64,000 nt of DNA. Origin: M3007 sp033764075. GTDB lineage: Bacteria > Bacteroidota > Bacteroidia > Chitinophagales > Saprospiraceae. Location of the stretch: contig JANRJH010000019.1 of NCBI GenBank assembly GCA_033764075.1, positions 1-64,000 of the forward strand, in the 5' to 3' direction. The notes beneath the pieces are model-generated. The model was not told the origin of the DNA, searched no databases, and saw nothing but the letters and a program-made list of their open reading frames with translations. The translations under genes and the position numbers were made by a program. Below, one piece after another: positions 49,158 through 58,120 of the stretch (position 1 is its first letter; every line of letters begins with the position of its first letter).

Positions 49158-50477
49158 ATGGCTCGTGTTGAACTCATCATGCCCAAAATGGGCGAAAGCA
49201 TTATGGAAGCGACCATTCTGAAATGGCGCAAAACCCCTGGCGACAGCGTGGCGCTCGACGAGCCTGTGCTGGACATTGCCACCGACAAGGTAGACAGTGA
49301 AGTGCCCTCGCCCGTGGCCGGGGTCATCACCGAAATTTTGTTCAAGGAGAACGACGTGGTGCCCATTAATACGCCCATTGCCGTGATAGAGACGGAAGCC
49401 GGCGCTTCGGTTCCTGTGCCTTCACCGGCGGCACCGGCGGCCGGCAACGGTCAGCCCGCGCAACCCGCGCAGGTGCCGTTTGCGCCTGCTCCTGCGGCGA
49501 CTGAGCTGCCCAAGTCGGGCGAAGGCGGCCGCTTTTATTCGCCCCTGGTGCGTACGATCGCCAAGGAAGAGGGCATTGGCGCTGCCGAGCTGGAACGCAT
49601 TGCCGGCACCGGCCAGGAAGGCCGCGTGACCAAAAAGGATATCCTTGCTTACGTGGCCAACCGCGGAACGGCGCCGGTTGCCACCACAATTGCGCCCACT
49701 GCCCCCGTGCCCCCCGCGCCCACCATGCCCGCCGCCTCGGTGGCGCCACCGGCTGCCAGTCTTTCCGGAAATGTAGAGATTGTAGAAATGGACCGCATGC
49801 GCAAGCTGATTGCCGATCACATGGTGATGAGCAAACACACGAGTCCGCACGTGACCTCGTTTGTGGAGGTCGACATGACGAACATCGTCAATTGGCGCAA
49901 CAACGTCAAGGACAAGTTTAAAAAACAATACGGCGAAAACATCACGTTCACGCCCATCTTTATCGAAGCCGTGGTGCGCGCCATCCGCGACTTCCCGATG
50001 ATCAACATCTCGGTAGACGGCACCCGCCTGATCGTGAAGAAAGACATCAATATTGGCATGGCGGCTGCCCTGCCGTCCGGCAACCTCATTGTGCCCGTGA
50101 TCAGAAACGCAGATCACCTTAGCCTGGTGGGCCTGACCAAATCGGTGAACGACCTGGCCAACCGGGCTCGGCAGAACGCGCTCAAGCCCGACGAGATCCA
50201 GGGCGGTACGTTCACCCTCACCAATGTGGGCACCTTTGGCAACGTAATGGGTACGCCCATCATCAACCAGCCACAGGTGGCCATCATGGCCACCGGGGCC
50301 ATCCGGAAAAAACCGGCTGTCCTGGAAACAGAATACGGCGACGTGATCGCCGTGCGCCAGATGATGTTCTTGTCCATGTCGTATGACCACCGCGTGGTGG
50401 ACGGCATGCTCGGCGGCTCGTTCCTGCGTCGCGTGGGGGATTATCTGGAGCAGTTTGATGTAAACCGGGCGTTGTAA
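49158..50477 (+). CDS. Dihydrolipoamide acyltransferase (E2) of a 2-oxoacid dehydrogenase
   Basis: Core subunit of a 2-oxoacid dehydrogenase complex, about 439 residues from ATG 49158 (MARVELIMPKMGESIMEATI). Order: one lipoyl domain with lipoylated Lys 44 in IATDKVDSEV, an Ala/Pro-rich linker, a peripheral-subunit-binding domain (FYSPLVRTIAKEEGIG to KKDILAYV), a second linker and the catalytic domain ending in SYDHRVVDG (His about 411). No E1 or E3 gene is adjacent. In Bacteroidota this type is usually the branched-chain or pyruvate E2, but the substrate cannot be fixed from the sequence alone. Confidence 0.9.
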   Translation: MARVELIMPKMGESIMEATILKWRKTPGDSVALDEPVLDIATDKVDSEVPSPVAGVITEILFKENDVVPINTPIAVIETEAGASVPVPSPAAPAAGNGQPAQPAQVPFAPAPAATELPKSGEGGRFYSPLVRTIAKEEGIGAAELERIAGTGQEGRVTKKDILAYVANRGTAPVATTIAPTAPVPPAPTMPAASVAPPAASLSGNVEIVEMDRMRKLIADHMVMSKHTSPHVTSFVEVDMTNIVNWRNNVKDKFKKQYGENITFTPIFIEAVVRAIRDFPMINISVDGTRLIVKKDINIGMAAALPSGNLIVPVIRNADHLSLVGLTKSVNDLANRARQNALKPDEIQGGTFTLTNVGTFGNVMGTPIINQPQVAIMATGAIRKKPAVLETEYGDVIAVRQMMFLSMSYDHRVVDGMLGGSFLRRVGDYLEQFDVNRAL

Positions 50478-50580
50478 GGAAGGGGAGTTGTCATGGTATA
50501 CCTTTACGCGAAAGCGGGCACACCGACAATCGCCATCATACAAAACCGGAAAACCCTGAATGTGCGTTATTCGCGCGATC

Positions 50581-53500
50581 CTACTTCCCGTGGCAATGCT
50601 TATACTTCTTCCCGCTGCCACAGGGGCAAGGATCGTTCCGCCCCACCACTTTTTCCCGCACCATAGGCGCTACTTTCTGCACCGGTTGAGCGGCTTGTCC
50701 GGCGGCCTGGGCGGCGCGTTGAGCAGCGGCCTGGCTTTCGGTCATTTGCTGGCCGGAGTTGTTGGCTTTCAGGCGGTTGGCCTGGGCGCGGCGATGGGCT
50801 TCATCCATTTGCTGGCGTTGCTGTGCCCGGCGCATGTCGTCATCAGTGGGAATGTCGAGGGTGCCTTTGAGCAGGAAGCTGGTCACGTTGGCGTTGATGT
50901 GGCCGATGAGCCCCTCAAACAGGTTGAAGGCCTCCATTTTGTAGATGACCAGCGGGTCTTTCTGTTCGAAGGAGGCGCCCTGCACAGAGTCTTTCAGGTC
51001 GTCAATATTGCGCAGGTGCTCCTTCCAGGCGTCGTCGATGAGGGCGAGCGTGGCTACTTTCTCCACGTCGGTCATGATGCTTTTGCCCTCGGTGCGGATG
51101 GCGTCGTCGATGTCGGCGCTTATGTTGAGGCCCATGGCGCCGTCGGAGAAAGGCACAACGATGCGGCGGTAGCGGTTTCCCTCGCGTTCCCTGACGTTGC
51201 GGATGAGGGGCAGCAGGCGTTCGCCCACCTGCTGGCGTTTACGATGGTAGGCTTCGAGGATGTGGTCGAAAAAGGTGTTGATGACCGACGCTTCCGAGGC
51301 TGACTTGAACGTCTGAGCATCCATGCCGACGGGGTCGTAACCGATGGCGCGCAGGCTGTCCATGCGGAACGTATCGAAATCGCCCCGGTGCCGGTGCACC
51401 TGAACGAGTTCGGAGGCGATGGCAAAAAAGGCGTTGTTGATGTCCACAGCGAGGCGGTCGCCGAACAAGGCATTCCGGCGTTTACGATAGATGGCCTCGC
51501 GCTGGATGTTCATCACGTCGTCGTACTCCAGCAGGCGTTTGCGGATGCCGAAGTTGTTTTCCTCAACTTTTTTCTGGGCGCGTTCGATGGACTTGGTGAC
51601 CATGGAGTGCTGGATCATGTCGCCTTCCTGGTGCCCCATACGATCCATCAGCCCGGCGATGCGTTCACTTTGGAACAGGCGCATGAGGCTGTCTTCGAGC
51701 GACACATAAAACTGGGAGGAGCCGGGGTCGCCCTGGCGGCCGGCGCGGCCGCGGAGCTGCCGGTCTACGCGGCGGCTTTCGTGGCGTTCGGTGCCGATGA
51801 TGGCCAAACCGCCTGCGTCTTTTACGCCCGGGCCGAGCTTGATGTCGGTACCGCGACCGGCCATGTTGGTGGCGATGGTCACTTTACCGGAGAGGCCGGC
51901 TTCGGCCACGATCTCTGCTTCGCGTTGGTGCTGTTTGGCGTTAAGCACGTTGTGGTCTATGCCGCGTTGCTTGAGGACACGGCTAAGGAATTCGGAGATT
52001 TCTACCGAGGTGGTGCCCACGAGCACGGGCCGGCCCGCTTCGCGCAGACCGATGATCTCGTCAATGACGGCATTGTATTTTTCCCGGGCAGTTTTGAACA
52101 CCAGATCGTCCTTGTCCTGGCGGGAAATATTCCGATTGGTGGGGATTACCACCACGTCGAGTTTGTAAATGTCCCAGAGCTCCTTGGCTTCCGTTTCAGC
52201 AGTACCGGTCATACCGGCCAGCTTGTGATACATACGGAAGTAGTTCTGGAGGGTGACGGTGGCGTAGGTTTGGGTGATCTCGCCGACCTTCACGTTTTCT
52301 TTGGCTTCGATGGCCTGGTGAAGGCCGTCGGAGTAGCGGCGCCCTTCCATAACGCGTCCGGTCTGCTCGTCCACAATTTTCACCTCGCCGTCTTTGACGA
52401 TGTACTCATCGTCGCGTTCGAAGAGGGTGTAGGCCTTCAGCAGTTGATGGACGGCGTGAATACGGCGGCTTTTAACGCCGTAATCCTGGGAGAGCAGTTC
52501 TTTGGCTTCGGCTTTTTCGGCATCGCCGAGGGAATTGTCCTGATCGATTTTGACCAGTTCGGAGCCGATGTCGGGCAAAATGAAGAACGATTCTTCGTTG
52601 TTGAACTGAGACAGGTACTCAACCCCTTTTTCGGTGAGTTCCACCTGCCGGTTTTTCTCGTCGATGTGGAACAACAATTCGCGGTCCACCTCGGGCATGC
52701 GCTTGGCGTTTTCCTGCAGGTAGACATCTTCTGTTTTTTGAAGGGCCACCTTCATGCCGGGTTCGCTGAGGAACTTGATGAGGGCACGGCTTTTGGGCAG
52801 GGCGCGGTGGGCGCGCAGCAGGGAGAGGCCTGCCTGACCTTCGTCGTGACCTGTTTCGCCGGCTGCAAACAACTTTTTGGCGTCGGCGAGAAAACGCGAG
52901 GCCAGTTTGGCTTGCTCGTCGACAAGTCGTTTGACGGTAGGGTTCAGATCGACGTACTCCTGATCGTCGGCGCCACGGGTAACCGGGCCGGAGATGATGA
53001 GCGGGGTACGGGCGTCGTCGATGAGCACCGAGTCCACTTCATCGACAATCGCGTAGTGGTGTTTGCGCTGGACGAGCTCTTCGGGGCTGATGACCATATT
53101 GTCGCGCAGGTAATCGAACCCGAACTCGGAGTTGGTGCCGAAGATGATGTCGGCGCGGTAGGCCTGCCGGCGCTCTTGGGAGTTGGGGCGGTGTTTGTCG
53201 ATGCAATCGACGGTGAGCAGCAGGAATTCGTAGATGGGGCCCACCCACTCCTGATCGCGCCGGGCGAGGTAGTCGTTCACCGTCACGATGTGCACGCCCT
53301 GTCCGGCAACCCCGTTGAGGTAGGCGGGCAAGGTAGCCACGAGGGTTTTGCCCTCACCGGTGGCCATCTCGGCGATCTTGCCGTCGTGCAACACCATCCC
53401 ACCGAACAGCTGCACATCGTAGTGCACCATGTTCCAGGTGATGTCGCCGCCGGCTGCTTTCCAGGAATTGCTCCACACGGCTTCATCGCCCTCCAGACGT

Positions 53501-53937
53501 ACATACGACTTGTCGGGCCGGGCCGCCAGCGCACGATCGTGATCGGTGGCCGGTGTGCGGATCTCCGTCATGGTGGAGAAGCGCCGGCTGGTTTCCTTGA
53601 CCACGGCGAATGCCTCGGGGAGTATGTCCAACAGGATGTCTTCCAGTGCTTTGTCGCGGTTTTTGCGCAGGGCATCAACCTCTTTGAACAAGGCGTCCTT
53701 GTCGTTGAAGTCCTCGGTTTCAATGGCCTGCTGTTCAACACGCTGTATCTCATCGTCGATGTCGCTGAGATAATCGGCTATGCGGTCGCGGAAAGCCTGC
53801 GTTTTGCCGCGCAGTTCGTCATTCGACAAAGATTGGAAGCGCTCGAAGTGTTCGTTGATGGCGAACACCACTTGCTGGTACTGTTTCAGGTCCCGATCCT
53901 GTTTGGTCCCCAGTATTTTTTTTATAAATCCGAACAT
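50581..53937 (-). CDS. secA: Protein translocase ATPase SecA
   Basis: Motor of the Sec export pathway, 1118 residues, longer than the roughly 900 of proteobacteria as is usual in Bacteroidota (insertions near residues 40-110 and 350-430). Walker A is MATGEGKTLVATLP and the DEAD-like box is VDEVDSVLIDDARTPLIISGP. The second motor domain has TNMAGRGTDIKLGPGV and ESRRVDRQLRGRAGRQGDPGSS. The C-terminus is the zinc-binding SEC-C motif (CPCGSGKKYKHCHGK). Convergent with the E2 gene. A long hairpin-forming repeat begins about ten bases upstream of the start codon. Confidence 0.97.
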   Translation of the reverse strand: MFGFIKKILGTKQDRDLKQYQQVVFAINEHFERFQSLSNDELRGKTQAFRDRIADYLSDIDDEIQRVEQQAIETEDFNDKDALFKEVDALRKNRDKALEDILLDILPEAFAVVKETSRRFSTMTEIRTPATDHDRALAARPDKSYVRLEGDEAVWSNSWKAAGGDITWNMVHYDVQLFGGMVLHDGKIAEMATGEGKTLVATLPAYLNGVAGQGVHIVTVNDYLARRDQEWVGPIYEFLLLTVDCIDKHRPNSQERRQAYRADIIFGTNSEFGFDYLRDNMVISPEELVQRKHHYAIVDEVDSVLIDDARTPLIISGPVTRGADDQEYVDLNPTVKRLVDEQAKLASRFLADAKKLFAAGETGHDEGQAGLSLLRAHRALPKSRALIKFLSEPGMKVALQKTEDVYLQENAKRMPEVDRELLFHIDEKNRQVELTEKGVEYLSQFNNEESFFILPDIGSELVKIDQDNSLGDAEKAEAKELLSQDYGVKSRRIHAVHQLLKAYTLFERDDEYIVKDGEVKIVDEQTGRVMEGRRYSDGLHQAIEAKENVKVGEITQTYATVTLQNYFRMYHKLAGMTGTAETEAKELWDIYKLDVVVIPTNRNISRQDKDDLVFKTAREKYNAVIDEIIGLREAGRPVLVGTTSVEISEFLSRVLKQRGIDHNVLNAKQHQREAEIVAEAGLSGKVTIATNMAGRGTDIKLGPGVKDAGGLAIIGTERHESRRVDRQLRGRAGRQGDPGSSQFYVSLEDSLMRLFQSERIAGLMDRMGHQEGDMIQHSMVTKSIERAQKKVEENNFGIRKRLLEYDDVMNIQREAIYRKRRNALFGDRLAVDINNAFFAIASELVQVHRHRGDFDTFRMDSLRAIGYDPVGMDAQTFKSASEASVINTFFDHILEAYHRKRQQVGERLLPLIRNVREREGNRYRRIVVPFSDGAMGLNISADIDDAIRTEGKSIMTDVEKVATLALIDDAWKEHLRNIDDLKDSVQGASFEQKDPLVIYKMEAFNLFEGLIGHINANVTSFLLKGTLDIPTDDDMRRAQQRQQMDEAHRRAQANRLKANNSGQQMTESQAAAQRAAQAAGQAAQPVQKVAPMVREKVVGRNDPCPCGSGKKYKHCHGK

Positions 53938-54415
53938 ATTCTTGTGTTGTGGGCTATCGGTTGTCGGTAGCCGGCTATCGGTAGTCGGCTATCGGTAGTG
54001 GGCTATCGGTAGTGGGCTATCGGTAGTGGGCTATCGGTTGTCGGCTATCGGCTTTCAGTAGTCGGCTATCGGACGTCTGGCATCAGCTACCGACTACCGA
54101 CTACCGAAAGACGACTACCGAAAGCCGACTACCGACTACTGATAGCCGACTACCGATAGCCGAAAGCGCAAAGGTACGGTTTTTCCGGGCCGGTAAAAAG
54201 CAACCTAACGGCACAATTCATACCAACAGACGCCGGCTGACAAAATGGCGCATGCTGGCGCGCGCGGGGTACAAGCATCGGGTGCCGATGGCAGCCGGGA
54301 AAAGGAAGGGCTAATTGCTCATTTTGATCATTTTGATCGATTTACAACTACTGCATTGAACCAAAAGCCTGCGCAGATGTCTATAGTGGCTATTCACCAA
54401 ACCTATTGCTTTCCA
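53938..54415. other. Intergenic region between secA and the T9SS protein gene
   Basis: Divergent genes about 480 bases apart. The first half is the hairpin-forming repeat array listed separately. The rest holds a short TCATTTTGATCATTTTGATC duplication near 54320 and no convincing gene. Confidence 0.55.
53950..54170. repeat. Tandem/inverted repeat array upstream of secA
   Basis: About nine imperfect copies of GGCTATCGGTAGT-like units (53950-54075) are followed by inverted copies (GACTACCGA and GATAGCC units, 54085-54165). The two halves can pair into one long hairpin. The same unit (GGTAGTCGGCTTTCGGTAGT) makes up the array at 63508-63622. Confidence 0.85.
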
Positions 54416-55213
54416 ATGAAACGTCAACAGTACTTTCTTTTTGTCTTTTTGCTGGCCGTTGTCGCTGCGTTCAACTCCGCATACAACCCAAGCAACCCGC
54501 CCACCGGCCGCACCGGCGCACCGGGCGAACTTACCTGCCAGGCTTCCGGCTGCCATGGCGGCGGCACTTTTACCGGTACCGTCAATATTTCCGGTGTACC
54601 GGATACGGTATTTGCCGGGCAAAGTTACCCCATCACCCTAACTCAGGCAAGCAATGCAGAAGTAGGTGGTTTTCAATTGACAGCCCTCGACAACGCCAAT
54701 ATGCGGGCCGGTACTTTACAACAGGGGTCCGGTTCGAATGTAACCACCAGTTTCAACGGGCGCCAGTACGTGCGCCAGTCTTTCCCCAAAGATCTCACGG
54801 GCGGCAATGTTTCCTGGACGTTCAACTGGACGGCGCCCAACTCGGCGGCTGGAAATCGCATTACCTTTTATTTTTCATCGCTGGCGGCCAACGGCAACGG
54901 CGGCAGTAGCGGGGATAATGTGCTCGTAAACAATCGGCCGGTGACCCTCACGACCATGGTGTCCGCTTTCGACCCACAAAACGAAGCAAAGGTGTCCATC
55001 ACGCCGACCCTGGTTTCCGAGGCGTTCCGCATCGAACTGCTGGAGTCGGCAACGGGTTACCTGCACCTGTTCGACCATCAGGGGCGCCTGGTACGCGAGC
55101 AGCCGCTCAACGGCTTAAGCACCATTCCGGTGGCGGATTTGCCGAAGGGTATCTACATTGTGCGGGTACAGGCCGAAGGCAAACTGAAGTCGGAACGCAT
55201 TGTGGTACAGTAA
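54416..55213 (+). CDS. T9SS-exported protein with Reeler-like domain
   Basis: A secreted protein of about 265 residues from ATG 54416 (MKRQQYFLFVFLLAVVAAFNSAYNP). After the signal peptide comes PPTGRTGAPGELTCQASGCHGGGTF, a conserved opening of extracellular proteins that resemble Reeler/'choice-of-anchor' domains. In many relatives this contains a CxxCH-type haem motif; here the spacing is CQASGCH, that is Cx4CH. The middle (about 45-180) is a beta-sandwich. The last 75 residues (VSITPTLVSEAFRIEL, LPKGIYIVRVQAEGKLKSERIVVQ) are a type A T9SS sorting domain. No function is known; surface localisation is likely. Confidence 0.75.
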   Translation: MKRQQYFLFVFLLAVVAAFNSAYNPSNPPTGRTGAPGELTCQASGCHGGGTFTGTVNISGVPDTVFAGQSYPITLTQASNAEVGGFQLTALDNANMRAGTLQQGSGSNVTTSFNGRQYVRQSFPKDLTGGNVSWTFNWTAPNSAAGNRITFYFSSLAANGNGGSSGDNVLVNNRPVTLTTMVSAFDPQNEAKVSITPTLVSEAFRIELLESATGYLHLFDHQGRLVREQPLNGLSTIPVADLPKGIYIVRVQAEGKLKSERIVVQ

Positions 55214-55287
55214 CGAAATGCTGCAACACAACCGGTAAAAAGGATATGGACCGGTTCCACGTTTAGCCGCAACTTTGTTTAACGAAA

Positions 55288-55326
55288 TTTTAGCGCCTGT
55301 CAGGACCTTCCGGACAGGCGCTAAAA
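55288..55326. repeat. Perfect 14-bp stem-loop between genes
   Basis: Arms TTTTAGCGCCTGTC (55288-55301) and GACAGGCGCTAAAA (55313-55326), loop of 11 bases. It lies 75 bases after the T9SS gene and 25 bases before the thioredoxin gene. There is no T-tract after either arm, so it may be a U-tract-less terminator or a leader structure. Confidence 0.8.
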
Positions 55327-55351
55327 ATGTTACCTGCCAAAATCATTGCTC

Positions 55352-56131
55352 ATGTCATTCGAAAAAGACGTCATCGAACGCAGCCAGGAACTGCCGGTAA
55401 TGGTCGACTTCTGGGCGCCATGGTGCGGCCCCTGCCGGGTGCTGGGTCCGGTGCTGGAAAGCCTGGCCGAAGAACAGCGTGGCCGTTGGGCGCTGGTAAA
55501 GATCAACACCGAGGAAGACCAGGCTACGGCATCGCGGTTCAACATCCGCAGCATCCCGCATGTGAAGCTCTTTCACCGGGGGGAAGTGGTCGGCGAGTTT
55601 ACCGGAGCACTCACCCGCCCGATGGTGGAAAAATTTCTGGAAGAACATTTACCCAATCCGGCGCTGATGGATCTGCAGGCGTTGTTGCTCGACTACCCCG
55701 ACGGAAGCCCCGAACTCGTTGAACAACTGGAACGTTTGCTGGAAGCGCATCCGCAGGAGCCGGCCATTGCCCTGGCCCTGGCACTCCGCCTGGTGTGGAG
55801 CCGTCCGGAAGAAGCGCTGGCCCTGATCGATGCGGCGACACCCGGAAGCAAAACAAATGCGCAGGCAGAAGACGTGCGCACACTGGTGGAACTCGTCGGC
55901 ATAAGCGAAGGCAAAGAACCGGTCGTACAACATTTGAATAAAGCAAAAAGTGCCCTCCAGCGCGGCAGCCAGGAGGACGGCATCGGACAGATTATTGCCG
56001 CTGTGGTGGCCGACAAGCACTACGCCAACGACCTGCCTAGGCGCGCAGCGGTGGCCCTGTTCAGGCTTTGGGGCGAGCAGCACCCGCTGACCCAGGGCCA
56101 CCGTCGCGCCTTCAGTATGGCGCTCAATTAG
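55352..56131 (+). CDS. Thioredoxin-domain protein with TPR-like C-terminus (YbbN/CnoX-like)
   Basis: A cytoplasmic protein of 259 residues from ATG 55352. Residues 1-110 are a thioredoxin domain with an intact WCGPC active site (Cys 25 and Cys 28) and the cis-proline loop IRSIPHVKLF. The remainder is helical with TPR-like units (PELVEQLERLLEAHPQEPAIALALALRL, then DGIGQIIAAVV). This is the YbbN architecture: E. coli CnoX binds unfolded proteins. Unlike CnoX, both active-site Cys are present, so it can probably also act as an oxidoreductase. No signal peptide. Confidence 0.87.
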   Translation: MSFEKDVIERSQELPVMVDFWAPWCGPCRVLGPVLESLAEEQRGRWALVKINTEEDQATASRFNIRSIPHVKLFHRGEVVGEFTGALTRPMVEKFLEEHLPNPALMDLQALLLDYPDGSPELVEQLERLLEAHPQEPAIALALALRLVWSRPEEALALIDAATPGSKTNAQAEDVRTLVELVGISEGKEPVVQHLNKAKSALQRGSQEDGIGQIIAAVVADKHYANDLPRRAAVALFRLWGEQHPLTQGHRRAFSMALN

Positions 56132-56140
56132 CGCGCGGCA

Positions 56141-56869
56141 TTATTTTTTGTCCTGCTTGGCAAACACTTTGCGCAGCAGGTCGCTGTCGCGCTGCCCGAT
56201 GTCGCTGCGAATGCTGCGCTCTTTCTTTTCCACAAGCGAGAAAAGACCGTCGAGCGCCTTTTGGGTCACGTGGTCGTCCAGCTCCGGATTGGTCTTCTGC
56301 ACCAGCGGAATTTTGTTGTACGCGTTCACGGCGTTTCGCCAGTATTCGCGGGCGTTTACTTCGTCCAGTGACTGGCTGATTACCGGTTTGAACTCGCTGT
56401 ACAACTGCTTCGACGTCGTTTTTTTCAGGTACTCGGTAGCGGCGTTTTGCTCGCCGGTCAGGATGTTGAGGGCGTCCTGAAACGTCATCTGCTTGATGGC
56501 TGACGCAAAAATGGGCGTTGCCTTTTTGGCTGCCAGTTCGGCAGCCCTGTTCATGCGTTCGGTAAGCTCGGCTTCAACATTGGAGAATCCGGGAACGCTT
56601 TTCAGCGCGTCGGCCACCGCCTGGGCTTCTTTGGGCATCAGGATCTTGTACGGACTTTTGAAATAGCCGTCCTGCGCAGAAAGAGACTTCACAGCCTCAT
56701 CAACGCCTTTGTTCAGGGCCTCCTTGAGGCCCCGGCCGGCCTCATCCTGGCTGATGGCGCCTCCGCCCGACAACACCTGCTGGCCCTTTTTCAACATGCC
56801 GTCGAGTTGGGCCTGGGCAAGAGACGTGGCAAGAAAAACGATGGACAGGGTAATGAACAATTTTTGCAT
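56141..56869 (-). CDS. DUF4197 family protein, exported
   Basis: A 242-residue protein with signal peptide (MQKLFITLSIVFLATSLAQAQ). The mature sequence matches the DUF4197 family: GLKEALNKGVDEAVKSLSAQDGYFKSPYKILMPKEAQ, MNRAAELAAKKATPIFASAIKQMTFQDALNIL and the end RSIRSDIGQRDSDLLRKVF. Function of the family is unknown; it is probably periplasmic. A good promoter lies at 57020-57049 on the minus strand, giving a leader of about 140 bases. Confidence 0.87.
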   Translation of the reverse strand: MQKLFITLSIVFLATSLAQAQLDGMLKKGQQVLSGGGAISQDEAGRGLKEALNKGVDEAVKSLSAQDGYFKSPYKILMPKEAQAVADALKSVPGFSNVEAELTERMNRAAELAAKKATPIFASAIKQMTFQDALNILTGEQNAATEYLKKTTSKQLYSEFKPVISQSLDEVNAREYWRNAVNAYNKIPLVQKTNPELDDHVTQKALDGLFSLVEKKERSIRSDIGQRDSDLLRKVFAKQDKK

Positions 56870-57019
56870 GGTCTGTTTGTTTGCTGCTTTAAACGAAGGA
56901 GGGCCGCCGAAGTAGCTGTAAAACTGGCGGTTTAGGTTTTAATTAACGAAAGGCAGACGACCACGGCGCCGTGCGCTTTCCGTAAGCTGGCATTTTTCGA
57001 TAGTTTTGTTTAATTTTTA

Positions 57020-57049
57020 CAAAAGTACACAACCAAAAGACTCAACAAA
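57020..57049 (-). promoter_or_regulatory. Promoter of the DUF4197 gene
   Basis: On the minus strand, TTTG (57046-57049), an 18-base spacer, then TACTTTTG (57020-57027). This fits the Bacteroidota TTTG-N18/19-TAnnTTTG arrangement. Confidence 0.55.
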
Positions 57050-57114
57050 AGTGCTGGGCGCCCGTTTCATGGTCGCTTTTATTTATTCACTTAACCAACT
57101 AACAAGTACAGACC

Positions 57115-58056
57115 ATGAAAAAAGTATTGTTGTTTGCGCTCCTGTTTGGAGCAGCTTCCCTGTTTTCTGTTGCGTGTAACGACGACGACGACGATAACGA
57201 CGGCCCCGGCACCATCCTCGCCGAGCTGAACCGGAATCCCAACCTGAGTACCCTGGTAGACGCTCTGGAAGCAGCCGATCTGGATCAGGTGTTCAACGGC
57301 AGCCAGCAGCTCACGCTGTTTGCACCCGACAACGCCGCATTCGCCAAATTGCTCACCGATCTGGGCTTCACCAGCCTGAGCCAGGTGCCGGTAGACGTAC
57401 TGACCGATGTTCTGCTGAACCACGTGGTGGCCGGCGAAGTAAAGTCGGGCAGCCTGAGCACCGGTTATGTTCCCTCGCTGTTGACTTACGGTACCACCAC
57501 CGACGTTTACGTCAACCTGTTTGTCAACCTGGCTGGCGGCGTGAAAATAAACGACGCAACGGTTACCACGGCAGACGTAGACGCCTCCAACGGCGTGATC
57601 CACGTGATCAACAAGGTGATGTTGCCCGCCACGGTGGTGAACCACGCGGTGAACAACCCCGACTTCTCTTCCCTGGTGGCCGCGCTGACGCGCTCCGACC
57701 TGGGTGTCGACTATGTAACGCTCCTGAGTGGCACCGGCCCTTTCACGGTGTTCGCGCCGAACAATGCAGCGTTTGCCGCGCTGCTCACGGAACTGGGCCT
57801 TACCAACCTGAGTCAGATTCCGGCCGCTACGCTGAACGCCGTGTTGCAGTACCACGTGGCCAACGGCAACGTACGCGCCGAAAACCTGACCAACGGACAG
57901 GTGGTAACCACCCTTCAAACGGGTACATTCACGGTGAACCTCACCGGCGGCGCCAAAATTCTGGACGCCAAGGGTCGTACCTCCAACATCATCGCGACCA
58001 ACGTACAGGGCACAAACGGTGTGGTGCACGCCATTGACAAGGTGTTGCTCCCCTGA
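57115..58056 (+). CDS. Fasciclin-domain lipoprotein with two FAS1 repeats
   Basis: A 313-residue lipoprotein. The lipobox FSVAC puts the lipidated Cys at 21, and it is followed by an unusual run of Asp (DNDDDD-type). Two FAS1 domains follow (about 32-170 and 172-312), each with the H1/H2 hallmarks: LTLFAPDNAAFAKLL and the second FTVFAPNNAAFAALL, and NGVIHVINKVMLP and NGVVHAIDKVLLP. FAS1 proteins act in adhesion or at the cell surface. Followed by a clear terminator. Confidence 0.92.
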   Translation: MKKVLLFALLFGAASLFSVACNDDDDDNDGPGTILAELNRNPNLSTLVDALEAADLDQVFNGSQQLTLFAPDNAAFAKLLTDLGFTSLSQVPVDVLTDVLLNHVVAGEVKSGSLSTGYVPSLLTYGTTTDVYVNLFVNLAGGVKINDATVTTADVDASNGVIHVINKVMLPATVVNHAVNNPDFSSLVAALTRSDLGVDYVTLLSGTGPFTVFAPNNAAFAALLTELGLTNLSQIPAATLNAVLQYHVANGNVRAENLTNGQVVTTLQTGTFTVNLTGGAKILDAKGRTSNIIATNVQGTNGVVHAIDKVLLP

Positions 58057-58080
58057 TCCCTTTTTGCATCAACGGCTCGT

Positions 58081-58120
58081 CCCCTCTGCCCCCTTGTGTG
58101 GGCAGGGGGGATGTTTTTTT
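58081..58120 (+). terminator. Rho-independent terminator between the fasciclin gene and nupC
   Basis: Eleven-bp stem (CCCCTCTGCCC with GGGCAGGGGGG), eight-base loop and a seven-T tract at 58114-58120. It overlaps the nupC stop codon, so it may serve both convergent genes. Confidence 0.8.

Noticed and set aside
51388..53970. An 860-codon open frame antisense to secA
   Set aside because: Fully opposite a well-supported SecA gene; composition is typical of a frame created by codon bias.
53950..54170. CRISPR array before secA
   Set aside because: The units are short, adjacent and imperfect with no unique spacers and half of them are inverted; no cas genes are nearby.
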